Position numbers and translations under genes: made by a program
The notes under the pieces: model-generated
What the model saw: only the letters and a program-made list of their open reading frames with translations
Told to the model about the DNA's origin: nothing
Database searches by the model: none
In this document: positions 26,484 through 38,978 of the stretch, piece after piece
How the letters are laid out: each line of letters opens with the position of its first letter
Numbering within the stretch: the first letter of the stretch is position 1
From: Desulfuromonadales bacterium
GTDB taxonomy: Bacteria; Desulfobacterota; Desulfuromonadia; Desulfuromonadales; JAGXHI01
Assembly: GCA_024636295.1 (NCBI GenBank)
Contig: JAGXHI010000001.1
Location: 29,831 to 93,830 of the forward strand
Direction: 5' to 3'
Length of the DNA: 64,000 nt

Positions 26484-26897
26484 TTATCGCGCCCTGCGGC
26501 CGGCCACCTGGATTCGGATCATCGCCCTTTCGAGCGCCGCCTCCATGGTCCTGAAGTTTTTGTCTTCCGAAGGGAGTCCCTTCAGGGCCTCTTCAGCCCG
26601 GCCCAGAGCCGCCCGGGCTCTTTCAATATCGATTTCATCCGCCGGTTCGGCCGTCTCCACGAGAACCGTGACCTTGTCCTCCTCCACTTCCACATAGCCC
26701 CAGTTCACAGCCAGATGAAAGGTCTCATCCCCCTGACGATAGGAAAATTCTCCAATTTTAAGGGTGGTGAGCATGGGAGTGTGGCCGGGAAGAATTCCGA
26801 ATTCGCCGATCAGTCCGGGCGCAGTGATTTCATCCACCTCCTCCGAGAGGACCCGCTTGTACGGAGTAACCACTTCCAATTGCAGCTTTTCAGCCAT
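26484..26897 (-). CDS. atpC: ATP synthase F1 epsilon subunit
   Basis: A 137-residue subunit of the F1 central stalk that couples rotation and inhibits ATP hydrolysis. It starts MAEKLQLEVVTPYKRVLSEEVDEITAPG and contains FGILPGHTPMLTTLKIGE, the standard beta-sandwich motif, then the C-terminal two-helix arm (IDIERARAALGRAEEAL). It is the last gene of the operon, followed at once by the terminator. Confidence 0.96.
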   Translation of the reverse strand: MAEKLQLEVVTPYKRVLSEEVDEITAPGLIGEFGILPGHTPMLTTLKIGEFSYRQGDETFHLAVNWGYVEVEEDKVTVLVETAEPADEIDIERARAALGRAEEALKGLPSEDKNFRTMEAALERAMIRIQVAGRRAR

Positions 26898-26948
26898 GAA
26901 TCACTTCCTTTACCGCTTATGCGGAACACCAGCCCGCCGTGAGGGTTT

Positions 26949-28409
<1,461 letters not shown>

Positions 28410-29273
28410 CTATTTTATCGATTCAGCGCCGGATATGATTTCCATCAGTTCCTTGGTGATGGCGGCCTGCCGGGCCCGGTTGTACTGAAGGGTCAGCTTG
28501 CCTATCATCTCCGAGGCATTCTTGCTGGCACTGTCCATGGCTGTCATGCGGGCCCCATGCTCGGAGGCAGAGGATTCCAGCAGCCCACGGAAGATCTGGA
28601 CTTCCACATGCTTGGGCAGGACCTTTTTCAGCACCTCCTCACGGCTGGGCTCATACAGGTACTCTGTCACCTGGGTCCCTTCCTCCATTCCGCGGGGAAG
28701 CACCGGAAGCAGCTGTTTCACGGTAATGTCCTGAGTCATGGCGCTGAGGAAGCCATTGTAGATCAGGAACACTCCGTCATATTTTCCTTCCAGAAAAAGC
28801 TTCACCACTTCCTGCCCAAGGAGCGAAGCCGTACCGTAATTGATGCTTACGGTGATATTCTCGTAGACCCGGGCGATGTTCAGGGACCGCCGTCGCAGCA
28901 GATCATTTCCTTTTTTGCCTATGATCATCAGATCGTAAGCGCCGTATCCTTCCGCATTCGAATGGATGAACCTCTCTGCGGCCTTGGAAATATTACCGTT
29001 GAAGCCGCCGCACAATCCACGATCTGCCGTCAGGAGAACCACTAGCGCCCGTCCTCTTTCCCGCGGTTCGAGAAGAGGATGAGCACCGGGGTCCTCCCGA
29101 AGGGCGAGGCTGGAGAGGACTTCCTGCATTTTTTCGGCATATGGCCTTGCGGCCGTCACGGCATCCTGGGCCCGACGCAGCTTGGCGGCGGAAACCATTT
29201 TCATAGCCTTGGTGATCTGCCGGGTGTTCTTAACCGAGGTGATCCGCTTCTTGATATCCTTCAGACTGGGCAT
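28410..29273 (-). CDS. atpG: ATP synthase F1 gamma subunit
   Basis: The 287-residue rotating shaft. The N-terminal coiled coil ([20 protein letters not shown]) and C-terminal signature ([20 protein letters not shown]) are both typical. The central Rossmann-like part contains [12 protein letters not shown]. It is located between atpA and atpD as usual. Confidence 0.97.
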   Translation of the reverse strand: MPSLKDIKKRITSVKNTRQITKAMKMVSAAKLRRAQDAVTAARPYAEKMQEVLSSLALREDPGAHPLLEPRERGRALVVLLTADRGLCGGFNGNISKAAERFIHSNAEGYGAYDLMIIGKKGNDLLRRRSLNIARVYENITVSINYGTASLLGQEVVKLFLEGKYDGVFLIYNGFLSAMTQDITVKQLLPVLPRGMEEGTQVTEYLYEPSREEVLKKVLPKHVEVQIFRGLLESSASEHGARMTAMDSASKNASEMIGKLTLQYNRARQAAITKELMEIISGAESIK

Positions 29274-29294
29274 CTGTCCAAACCTTTTATGGGC

Positions 29295-31353
<2,059 letters not shown>

Positions 31354-31357
<4 letters not shown>

Positions 31358-31962
31358 TGTAAATCTCCCACCTTCTTCGTATATTCCTCGACGAGTCGCG
31401 CCTGGTCTTCCGGGGTAATACGCGTACGAAGAATATTCTCTGCGATTTCAACCGCCATACGCGAAGCTTCCCTGCGCAATTCCATCCGAGCCTTCGCCAC
31501 CTCATTGGCAGCGGTCTTCTCCGCCTCTTTTTTGATTTTCTCCGCCATCTCCCGGGAATTGGCGAGAATTCTCTCCCGTTCCAATTCTCCTTCCCGGCGA
31601 ATTGATGTATGGATCTCGTCGATTTCGGCCGATGCCTGCGACAGTTTCCGATCATATTCTGCGAACTTCGCCTCGGCCTCCCTGCGGGCGGACTCCGATT
31701 CATTGAGACGCTTCTCGATTTCTCCCCGACGACCCGCCAGACCTTTGCGTATCGGCTTTGTCACGAAATAGGCCAGGATTCCGAACAGGACGGCAAAATT
31801 CAGGATACGATAGAGGAAATCCTTGACCAGGGCCCCCGTATCCACATGGTGCTCCTCGCCCGTGGCGGCGAACACCGCCGTGGCGCTTCCCACGATCAGG
31901 AGAGCAGAGAGTACACCGAACATTTCTTTTTTTACAGCAGGGATCCGGCTGTTTGATTTCAT
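31354..31962 (-). CDS. atpF: ATP synthase F0 b subunit with N-terminal leader
   Basis: A 202-residue b subunit. After a membrane helix (LYRILNFAVLFGILAYFV) comes a long charged coiled coil to the C-terminus. Unusually for b, the protein begins with an extra hydrophobic segment (MFGVLSALLIVGSATAVFAATGEE) that looks like a cleavable signal, a trait I recall from Geobacter-like b subunits. It pairs with the second b-like subunit encoded just upstream, giving a heterodimeric stalk. It overlaps both neighbours by 4 nt. Confidence 0.94.
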
Positions 31963-32387
31963 GCGATTTTTCTCCCCAGGACCTTGGAGGCGATCTGAGT
32001 GGCCAGGGCCTGCGATTCCTCCCGAAGTCTCCTGCGGGATTCTTCCGCATCGGCGGCCACCTCCCTCTGGATAGTCTGGAGGTTTTCCGATGCGGCCTGG
32101 CGTGCTTCCGCCAAAACTCCAGCTTCCTCTTCGGCCGCCTTTTTCCGGAGCTCCGTTTTTTCCTGATTTCCCTTTAACTTAGCTTCCTGAAGTTTCTCCT
32201 GATAGCTGGCGACTTTCTCCTCGACCCGCTTCTTGAGATCAGTTGCAGTCCGGTAGGAATCCTCGATGGTTTCCTTCCTCTTCTCCAGCATCCCCCTGAG
32301 GGGTCGATAAAGAAGAAAATTCAGAACCGTCAACAGCACAAGGAAGTTGACGAACTGCAGCAAGATGGTCCAGTTGATTTCAATCAC
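31959..32387 (-). CDS. atpF': ATP synthase F0 b' subunit
   Basis: A 142-residue b-like subunit. The single helix (TILLQFVNFLVLLTVLNFLLY) is followed by RPLRGMLEKRKETIEDSY and a coiled coil rich in Glu and Lys. Start is a GTG at 32387 preceded by AGAGGA; an upstream ATG frame would run through the operator. It is the first gene of the operon. The a (atpB) and c (atpE) genes are absent from this cluster and must lie elsewhere. Confidence 0.92.
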   Translation of the reverse strand: MIEINWTILLQFVNFLVLLTVLNFLLYRPLRGMLEKRKETIEDSYRTATDLKKRVEEKVASYQEKLQEAKLKGNQEKTELRKKAAEEEAGVLAEARQAASENLQTIQREVAADAEESRRRLREESQALATQIASKVLGRKIA

Positions 32388-32417
32388 GATACGATCCTCT
32401 GACGAATCCCGTTTCTG

Positions 32418-32430
32418 GTATACTGTATAC
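32418..32430. promoter_or_regulatory. Palindromic operator GTATACTGTATAC before the ATP synthase operon
   Basis: Read on the minus strand this is GTATACAGTATAC, identical to the 13-mer in the gntR promoter. It lies 31 nt upstream of the atpF' start. No strong -35/-10 pair could be picked with confidence, but TTTAAT-16-TACAGT would place the -10 within it. The GntR protein at 23.4-24.1 kb is the natural candidate binder. Confidence 0.65.
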
Positions 32431-32524
32431 AATAAGTGAAATGATTAAAAAGCGCCCTTTTTCTCCCTGGGGCAAAGCACGGAATAGCTAACATAAGCCA
32501 TGATTTATGTCAAGATTCTTTTGG

Positions 32525-32950
32525 CTACTTTTTAACAAAAACCACTCCCTTTTTCTCTTCACCGCCGGTCGAAGTTCCCTCTTTTTTCATGGTCAGGGTG
32601 CTGTTCAGCATCACTCCTTCTTCCACCACAAGGACAGGAGTCTCGATGGCTCCCTCCACCTGCGCCGGCGCCCTCAGTTCGACCCGGAGCGATGCCTTGA
32701 CGTTTCCTTTGAACCGCCCACTGAGAATGAGGGTCCCGACGGACACTTCCGCCTGCAGATCCGCGGTCTTCCCGACGATCAGGGTATCCCTGGAGTTCAC
32801 CTCCCCCCGGAAACTGCCATCAATGCGAACGATTTCATCAAAGATCAGTTTTCCTTCGAATTGACTCCCTGGCCCGAGAAAGGCTTTTATTTCACTTTTC
32901 TCCAACGAGTTTTCCTTTTTCATGTCGATATTCTCCTTCCTGCCGAACAT
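32525..32950 (-). CDS. Bactofilin-family cytoskeletal protein
   Basis: A 141-residue protein. The core (KAFLGPGSQFEGKLIFDEIVRIDGSFRGEV through AQVEGAIETPVLVVEEG) is the repeated beta-helix of bactofilins, with short unstructured tails. Bactofilins polymerise without nucleotide and in other species can scaffold cell-wall enzymes or ParAB. The start at 32950 has AGGTG 5 nt upstream; upstream codons overlap parB. It follows parB by 22 nt on the same strand, which suggests a link to chromosome segregation. Confidence 0.93.
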   Translation of the reverse strand: MFGRKENIDMKKENSLEKSEIKAFLGPGSQFEGKLIFDEIVRIDGSFRGEVNSRDTLIVGKTADLQAEVSVGTLILSGRFKGNVKASLRVELRAPAQVEGAIETPVLVVEEGVMLNSTLTMKKEGTSTGGEEKKGVVFVKK

Positions 32951-32972
32951 CATTTCACCTGTGACGCCTGCC

Positions 32973-33824
32973 TCACGCGATTCCCAGAACTTCCAGGAGT
33001 CGATCCAGATCCGGGGCCGAAAAATAGGAAATTTCAATTTTCCCTCCCCGGCCTCGAGGAATAATTTTCACCTGCGTACCCAATGCCTGTTTCATTTCCC
33101 CGGCGAGACGAATCAGTTCCGGATCGGGTGCGGAAGTTTTCTTTGGCTTGGGACGTCCGAAGGATTTGATCTTCTTGACCAGCGCCTCCGTCTCCCGTAC
33201 CGAGAAGCCTTTCCGCAAAACCTGCTCACAGGCCTCCAGGATATCCTCATCGCTCTCCAGGGAAAGAAAAGAGCGGGCGTGACCCATGGAAATACCGCCA
33301 CTTGAGACTTCCTCCCGCACCTGGACGGGAAGGCGGAGGAGACGGATGGAGTTGGAAATGGTCGAGCGGTCCTTTCCGACCCTCCGCGCCACCTCCTCCT
33401 GGGAGAGCTGAAAACCTTCCATCAGATTGGTGTAAGCTTCCGCTTCCTCGATAGGATTGAGATCCTCGCGTTGAATGTTCTCGATCAGGGCCATTTCCAA
33501 CGCTGCATCTTCGGAAACATCCTGAATTACCACGGGAATTTCGCGCAATCCGGCTTTCTGCGAAGCTCGCCAGCGACGTTCCCCGGCAATGATCTGGTAA
33601 TGATCATCAACTTGCCGGACCACCAGGGGCTGAATCACACCTTTTTCCCTTATGGAGGCGACCAGTTCGGCCATTTTCTGATCGTTGAATGTTTTGCGCG
33701 GCTGCTTGCTGTGAGGCCGCAGTTCCTCGATCGGGCAAAGGAAGTATTGGCTTCCGTCCCCCCGAGTCGCCGAATTCAGAAGCGCGCCGATTCCTTTTCC
33801 AAGGGCAGGTCTCTTCGTCGTCAT
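32973..33824 (-). CDS. parB: Chromosome partitioning protein ParB (Spo0J type)
   Basis: A 283-residue parS-binding CTPase. The N-terminal RPALGKGIGALL motif is followed by the ParB/Srx CTP pocket (QPRKTF, IQPLVVR, IIAGERRWRAS, ALIENIQREDLNPIEEA), a helix-turn-helix (LSQEEVARRVGKDRSTISNSIRLLRL) and a C-terminal dimerisation region. It begins 1 nt after the parA stop. A near-perfect parS lies about 3.6 kb away between mnmG and mnmE. Confidence 0.97.
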   Translation of the reverse strand: MTTKRPALGKGIGALLNSATRGDGSQYFLCPIEELRPHSKQPRKTFNDQKMAELVASIREKGVIQPLVVRQVDDHYQIIAGERRWRASQKAGLREIPVVIQDVSEDAALEMALIENIQREDLNPIEEAEAYTNLMEGFQLSQEEVARRVGKDRSTISNSIRLLRLPVQVREEVSSGGISMGHARSFLSLESDEDILEACEQVLRKGFSVRETEALVKKIKSFGRPKPKKTSAPDPELIRLAGEMKQALGTQVKIIPRGRGGKIEISYFSAPDLDRLLEVLGIA

Positions 33825-33825
33825 T

Positions 33826-34590
33826 CTATATCCTCTGTTCGATCAACTCTTTAGCCATTTCCAGATAAGCGATTGCTCCTCTGGAATTGATATCATAAAG
33901 CAGCACCGGCAGGCCATGACTGGGGGCTTCTGATAGGCGCACGTTTCGCGGAATCACCGTCTTGAACACCTGGCCTTCGAAGTGACTTCGGATCTCTTTG
34001 CTGACCTGGTGGGAGAGATTGTTGCGGCTGTCAAACATGGTGAGAATGATCCCGCAAAGATCCAGGCGAGGGTTCAGCTCCTTCTGGATAAGACGGATGG
34101 TTTTAAGAAGTTGACTGAGACCCTCCATCGCGTAGAATTCACACTGAAGAGGAATCAACACCCGATCCGCAGCTGTCAGGGCGTTGACGGTCAAAAGACC
34201 GAGAGAAGGGGGGCAGTCGATGATGATGTAATCGTATTCCTCCCGGAGACTCTCCAGAACCGTCTGAAGTTTTTTTTCCCGTGAGAACGCGGATACAAGT
34301 TCGATTTCCGCGCCAATGAGGTCCGTATTCGAGGGAAGTAGATCGAGGTGCTTCAGTTCGGTCCGGACCCGCACTTCGAGAGGCGCTGCTTCTCCGAGGA
34401 GGGCATGATAAATGGTTAATTTTGCGGCGTTTTTGTCAAAACCCAATCCACTACAGGCATTTGCCTGAGGATCCATGTCCACCAGCAGGGAGCGCTTTTC
34501 GGCTGCAGCAAGTGACGCTGCGAGATTCACAGAGGTCGTGGTTTTTCCGACCCCTCCCTTCTGATTTGCAACGGCAATGATCTGGGCCAT
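33826..34590 (-). CDS. parA: Chromosome partitioning ATPase ParA (Soj type)
   Basis: A 254-residue deviant-Walker ATPase that moves ParB-parS complexes and may regulate DnaA. It has AVANQKGGVGKTTTSVNLAA (Walker A'), DMDPQANACSGLG and the conserved DCPPSLGLLTVNAL. It has a strong ribosome site (AAGGAG). Confidence 0.97.
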   Translation of the reverse strand: MAQIIAVANQKGGVGKTTTSVNLAASLAAAEKRSLLVDMDPQANACSGLGFDKNAAKLTIYHALLGEAAPLEVRVRTELKHLDLLPSNTDLIGAEIELVSAFSREKKLQTVLESLREEYDYIIIDCPPSLGLLTVNALTAADRVLIPLQCEFYAMEGLSQLLKTIRLIQKELNPRLDLCGIILTMFDSRNNLSHQVSKEIRSHFEGQVFKTVIPRNVRLSEAPSHGLPVLLYDINSRGAIAYLEMAKELIEQRI

Positions 34591-34912
34591 AACAGTTCAT
34601 CTCCTTCATGCTGCCGGGACGAGGACGATAGCATAAAAAGGTCCCTGGCAGAAGAGAAAAAGCCCGAAGATAGTCTCTTCTCCACCATAGTTTTTCCCAT
34701 TTTTAATCACACTGATTATCCCCCCGCTCAAGTTCCAGGGGCAAAGCATCGCCACGGCATCACTACCGCACGAAAGAACACCGGATGATGTGCTCCTATC
34801 CCTTCTGAAGGCCCCCCAAAAGAGCGCAGCGACCCGGTGGTGATACAACTTCGAATATGAAAGGAATTCGGCCTGATTCTGTTTTTCGCCTGGAGCCAGT
34901 CAGACAACCAGA
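34591..34912. other. 322-nt gap between parA and rsmG, no gene seen
   Basis: No frame here looks coding. On the minus strand it holds a weak hairpin GAAGA/TCTTC followed by GGGCTTTTT near 34665, which may stop rsmG transcripts, and a TATGCT box about 30 nt before the parA start. I checked for a cyclic-di-GMP riboswitch and did not find its core. Confidence 0.5.
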
Positions 34913-35566
34913 TTAATCTATTCGCTTCAAGATGATCAGAGTTCTAGCCGCCTCGGAAGCAGGAAGCCTAAGATGCTTGATTTCCGGAGTACCAACACCG
35001 CGTTTTGCCAGAAGGGAAAAACATTTTTCGACCTCATTGTCTCCTTCGGGCCCTTTCATCGCGATGAGCTTCCCCCCGGGCCGAAGATAAGGTAAGGCCA
35101 GATGGGCAAATTCGACCAGGCCCGCAAAGGCCCTGGATACGACCACATCGAAGGGACCATTCACCGGAGAATCACCATTGGGTCCGACGCGGACGTGAAT
35201 GGCCTCAAAATGCCTCAAGCCGAGGGTCCTGGCCACATGGCGCTGAAAACTCACTTTTTTTCTGGAAGCTTCCGCCGAGCAGACCCGAAGTTCCGGCAGC
35301 ACTATCTTCAAGGGAAGGCAGGGAAATCCCCCTCCCGAACCTATATCCTTAAGACGCACCCCGGGTGCGATCAGTGGAAGCAGCGTCAGGGAATCCGTGA
35401 GGTGCTTTTCCACCCCTTCCGCCGGATTGTTCACGGCCGTAAGATTGACGCGTCGATTCCACCTGAGAAGCTCATCCAGCAACCAGATCAACCGCTCCGC
35501 TGCCCCGGAGGGGACCTCCAGGTTCAGAGAATGCAACTGCCGGACCAGTTCCGATTTCAGATCCAT
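34913..35566 (-). CDS. rsmG: 16S rRNA m7G527 methyltransferase
   Basis: A 217-residue SAM-dependent methyltransferase. NRRVNLTAVNNPAEGVEKHLTDSL and LKDIGSGGGFPCLPLKIVLPELR form the family signature and the SAM-binding loop. It directly follows mnmG with no gap. Confidence 0.95.
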   Translation of the reverse strand: MDLKSELVRQLHSLNLEVPSGAAERLIWLLDELLRWNRRVNLTAVNNPAEGVEKHLTDSLTLLPLIAPGVRLKDIGSGGGFPCLPLKIVLPELRVCSAEASRKKVSFQRHVARTLGLRHFEAIHVRVGPNGDSPVNGPFDVVVSRAFAGLVEFAHLALPYLRPGGKLIAMKGPEGDNEVEKCFSLLAKRGVGTPEIKHLRLPASEAARTLIILKRID

Positions 35567-37432
35567 TCAGCCCCGCTTGAGAACAACTGCAAGTATGCCG
35601 GTAGCCGCCGGGGTGACTCCCGAGATCCGTGTAGCCTGACCGAGGGTAAGGGGCCTGACTTTTTTCAACTTTTCCCGGACTTCAGCCGAAAGTCCCCGCA
35701 CATCGTCGAAATCAAAGGATGGTGGAATGGAAACCTTCTCCATGCGTCGAAAACTGTCCACCTGCTCCATCTGCCGGCGAATATAGCCTTCATATTTGAC
35801 ACCTATTTCCAACTGGCGCCGGACCTCCGTTGAAAATTCCGCAATCTCCTTGCAAAGAAAGAGCAGATCAGCAATCCCGATCTCCGGTCGGCGCAGCAAC
35901 TCCCTTAAGGACGCTCCATTTTTCAACTCTCCAAGACCAAGGCGCGCCAAATGCTCACGGTCCGAAGGGGATATCCTGGTCTCCTCCAGAATTCTCTCGC
36001 CCCGGTCCAGTGCTTCTATTTTTGATAGATAGGACTCCCAACGGGTATCCGAAACGAGTCCGGCCCTGCGTCCAATTCCGGTCAGGCGCTGATCAGCATT
36101 GTCCTCGCGAAGGAGCAACCGGTATTCAGCACGGGAGGTAAACATCCGGTAGGGCTCCTCTGTACCGTGGTTAACCAGATCATCGATCATAACTCCGATA
36201 TACCCCTCGTCCCGACCGATAATCAGGGGCTCCTGGTCCTTAAGACTTAATGCCGCATTCATGCCCGCCAGGAGTCCCTGGGCCGCGGCTTCCTCGTACC
36301 CGGAGGTGCCATTGATCTGCCCGGCATGATACAGACCCAGAATGGCCTTGGTCTGAAGATCCGGGGTCAATTGAATGGGATCAACGAAATCGTACTCGAT
36401 AGCATAACCCGGCCGCATAATTTCCACCCGCTCGAGCCCGGGGATGGTCCGGAGAAAGGCGAGTTGAACATCAGGAGGCAGGGAGGTGGATATGCCGCTC
36501 GGATAGATCTCGGCGCTGTCGAGCCCGTCGGGTTCCAGGAAAATTTGATGACTCTCTTTATCCGGAAACCGTATCACCTTATCCTCGATGGACGGGCAGT
36601 AGCGAGGACCTATACCTTCGATGACACCCCCATACAGGGGGGAGCGGTCCAGGTTTTTCAGAATAATCTTATGGGTTTCCAGTGTCGTCTGAGTGATATG
36701 GCAGGGGGCCTGAGTCCTGGAAATATAACGCGTCTCGAAAGAAAAGGGATTCGGAGGGTCGTCTCCATATTGGGGTTGGAGGAGAGTAAAATCAATGGTC
36801 TCTCCGTCCAGGCGAGCTGGAGTCCCGGTCTTGAGGCGTCCGATTCGAAAACCCAAGGAACGCAACTGTTCCGAGATACCCTCCGAGGGTGGTTCACCGG
36901 CCCTGCCTCCCGGATAATGATTGAGTCCCACATGGATCAGGCCCCGCATGAAGGTTCCCGTGGTAAGAATCACCCGCTCTCCATAAAAGACCAACCCTTC
37001 GCGTGTTTCCACTCCCTGTACACGATCTCCTTCCACCAGAAGACGGTTCACTGTGCCCTGTTTAAGATCCAGACTCCGCTCGGATTCCAGAACCCTCTTC
37101 ATCCGGAGTCGATACAACTGCCTGTCCGCCTGCGCCCGGGACGCGCGGACAGCGGGGCCCTTTTTGGTGTTGAGAATCCTGAATTGGATCCCGGTTTCAT
37201 CGATATTCCTGGCCATTTCTCCACCAAGTGCATCGATCTCTCGAACCAGGTGTCCTTTGGCCAGACCCCCTATAGCCGGGTTGCAGGACATCTGGGCCAC
37301 TGCGTCCAGATTCATGGTCAGAAGAAGGGTGGCACATCCCATGCGGGCTGCCGCCAGAGCGGCTTCACAGCCGGCATGCCCGGCGCCAACCACGATCACC
37401 CGGTATTTCTTTCCATATCCAGTTTCTACCAT
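35567..37432 (-). CDS. mnmG: tRNA uridine-5-carboxymethylaminomethyl modification enzyme MnmG
   Basis: A 621-residue FAD protein. The FAD fold (VIVVGAGHAGCEAALAAARMG), SCNPAIGGLAKGHLVREIDALGG and the C-terminal helical domain are complete. It works with MnmE to modify wobble uridines. AAGGAA precedes the ATG, and it is separated from mnmE by 55 nt that contain parS. Confidence 0.97.
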   Translation of the reverse strand: MVETGYGKKYRVIVVGAGHAGCEAALAAARMGCATLLLTMNLDAVAQMSCNPAIGGLAKGHLVREIDALGGEMARNIDETGIQFRILNTKKGPAVRASRAQADRQLYRLRMKRVLESERSLDLKQGTVNRLLVEGDRVQGVETREGLVFYGERVILTTGTFMRGLIHVGLNHYPGGRAGEPPSEGISEQLRSLGFRIGRLKTGTPARLDGETIDFTLLQPQYGDDPPNPFSFETRYISRTQAPCHITQTTLETHKIILKNLDRSPLYGGVIEGIGPRYCPSIEDKVIRFPDKESHQIFLEPDGLDSAEIYPSGISTSLPPDVQLAFLRTIPGLERVEIMRPGYAIEYDFVDPIQLTPDLQTKAILGLYHAGQINGTSGYEEAAAQGLLAGMNAALSLKDQEPLIIGRDEGYIGVMIDDLVNHGTEEPYRMFTSRAEYRLLLREDNADQRLTGIGRRAGLVSDTRWESYLSKIEALDRGERILEETRISPSDREHLARLGLGELKNGASLRELLRRPEIGIADLLFLCKEIAEFSTEVRRQLEIGVKYEGYIRRQMEQVDSFRRMEKVSIPPSFDFDDVRGLSAEVREKLKKVRPLTLGQATRISGVTPAATGILAVVLKRG

Positions 37433-37462
37433 TTCCTTATATCCTAAAGCTACTTACGTAAA

Positions 37463-37478
37463 CGTTTCACGTGAAACA
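37463..37478. other. parS centromere site
   Basis: CGTTTCACGTGAAACA, a 16-bp palindrome that differs from the textbook parS (TGTTTCACGTGAAACA) only in the first base. It sits in the mnmG-mnmE gap, 3-4 kb from parAB and about 4 kb from the origin, the place where ParB loading sites are expected. It is the only near-complete copy noticed in the window. Confidence 0.88.
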
Positions 37479-37487
37479 GGGCGAAAG

Positions 37488-38864
37488 TTATTTCCCTATA
37501 CAGAAACGGGAGAAGATCTGTTCGAGTACTTCCTGAGGTGTGGTTTCCCCGGTTATTTCTCCGAGCCCCTGAAGAGCTTCGCGGATGCCGAGGGCTGCAT
37601 GTTCGGGCGGTTCGCCGGAGAAGAGGGCGGATTGGGCCATTTTTGTCCCCTCCCGGGCTCGACCCAATGCCTCTCGATGTCTCCGATTGCAAAGCAGGAT
37701 GGTATCGGGTGATTCGAGGGAGCCCCTCCGGAAAGTGGTTCCGATCTTTCTTTTAAGCTCCTCGAGGCCCTCGCCGGTTCGTGCGGAAATGCGAAGCGGC
37801 TCCGCAGTAAAAGGGGAGGGGAGCGGTGCCGGAGGAAGATCGCTTTTGTTCGCAACCGTAATGAAGCGTAATCCACGGCACTCTTCATGGACCGCCTCAT
37901 CATCCCTGGTAATCCCTTCATGACCATCGATCACCATCAGGATAAGGTCGGCACTCAGCATCTTTTCCCTGGCCCTTGAAACTCCTGCCATTTCCACGGG
38001 ATCCTCAGTTTCCCGGACTCCGGCACAATCAATGAGTCGCAGAGGGATTCCATCCAGAATGTAATTTTCCTCGATAAGGTCGCGGGTGGTCCCGGGGATT
38101 TCAGTGACAATGGCGCGAGCTTCCCCAAGAAGAAGATTCATGATCGAACTTTTCCCGACATTGGGCCGACCAAGGATAAGCACGGAAGCGCCTTCTCGAA
38201 GCACCCGTCCGGAATCAAAAGTGGCAAGCAGTCGCACCATGTCACCTTCCAGGGTTTTCAGGGCGATCACCAGGCGATCACGATCAGGTTCTTCAAGATC
38301 ATCTTCAGGAAAATCAATCCAGGCTTCCACTTCTGCGAGGATCTCAACCAGGCTGCTTCGAAATTTTCTCAAAAGCCGGGACAGTTTGCCTTCCATCTGA
38401 TCAAGAGCCATATGCCGAGCATCCTCGGACCGCGATCGGATAAGATCAACCACCGCTTCAGATTGGGCAAGATCAAGCTTACCGTTTAAAAAGGCGCGCA
38501 GAGTGAATTCCCCCGGACGGGCGATTCGGATATCGAAATCGGTAAAAAGATCCAGAATTCTCCGAATAACAATGGGGCCGCCGTGACAATGGATCTCCGC
38601 GACCGTCTCTCCGGTGTAGGACCGCGGACCCCGCATGACCGTGGCGAGAACGTCATCGACAGTATTTCCGTCTACGTCGATGATCTGTCCGTGATAAAGA
38701 TGGTGGGAATCGAGGGGCCATTGAGCTCTTCGGGTCCTGAAAATCCTGCCGAGAACCTCTTCGGCTCGGGATCCGGAAACCCGCACTATCCCTACCCCTC
38801 CTTCACCTGGCGGCGTGGCGGGAGCAACGATGGTATCGTTCGAAAGAATAAAACTGGCGTTCAT
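37488..38864 (-). CDS. mnmE: tRNA modification GTPase MnmE
   Basis: A 458-residue GTPase. The N-terminal folate-binding domain starts SNDTIVAPATPPGEGGVGIVR, the G domain has GRPNVGKSSIMN and EIPGTTRD, and the C-terminus ends in the catalytic CIGK motif. It partners MnmG, encoded downstream. Confidence 0.97.
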   Translation of the reverse strand: MNASFILSNDTIVAPATPPGEGGVGIVRVSGSRAEEVLGRIFRTRRAQWPLDSHHLYHGQIIDVDGNTVDDVLATVMRGPRSYTGETVAEIHCHGGPIVIRRILDLFTDFDIRIARPGEFTLRAFLNGKLDLAQSEAVVDLIRSRSEDARHMALDQMEGKLSRLLRKFRSSLVEILAEVEAWIDFPEDDLEEPDRDRLVIALKTLEGDMVRLLATFDSGRVLREGASVLILGRPNVGKSSIMNLLLGEARAIVTEIPGTTRDLIEENYILDGIPLRLIDCAGVRETEDPVEMAGVSRAREKMLSADLILMVIDGHEGITRDDEAVHEECRGLRFITVANKSDLPPAPLPSPFTAEPLRISARTGEGLEELKRKIGTTFRRGSLESPDTILLCNRRHREALGRAREGTKMAQSALFSGEPPEHAALGIREALQGLGEITGETTPQEVLEQIFSRFCIGK

Positions 38865-38908
38865 AAGGGTTTTCTTGGAGGGTAAAATTTGAGCTATTCT
38901 AGCCGGTC

Positions 38909-38947
38909 GGTTTAAAAAGGTAAAGCCGGCGGATAACTCCGCCGGCT
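38909..38947 (-). terminator. Terminator of the rpmH-rnpA-yidD-yidC operon
   Basis: A 10-bp perfect stem, AGCCGGCGGA / TCCGCCGGCT with a 4-nt loop (38924-38947), followed on the minus strand by TTACCTTTTT. It separates yidC from mnmE. A jag gene, often found at this position, is absent. Confidence 0.85.
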
Positions 38948-38978
38948 CTTTATTTTCCCGGCACTGCCGAATCGGACT

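Noticed and set aside
34591..34912. Possible cyclic-di-GMP riboswitch before parA (CAGGGGCAAAGC word)
   Set aside because: The second conserved part (GGCAAACC-type) and the needed stems are missing, and the word lies on the strand opposite to parA.
38865..38978. jag gene between yidC and mnmE
   Set aside because: The gap is only 114 nt and is filled by the terminator, so jag is absent here rather than overlooked.
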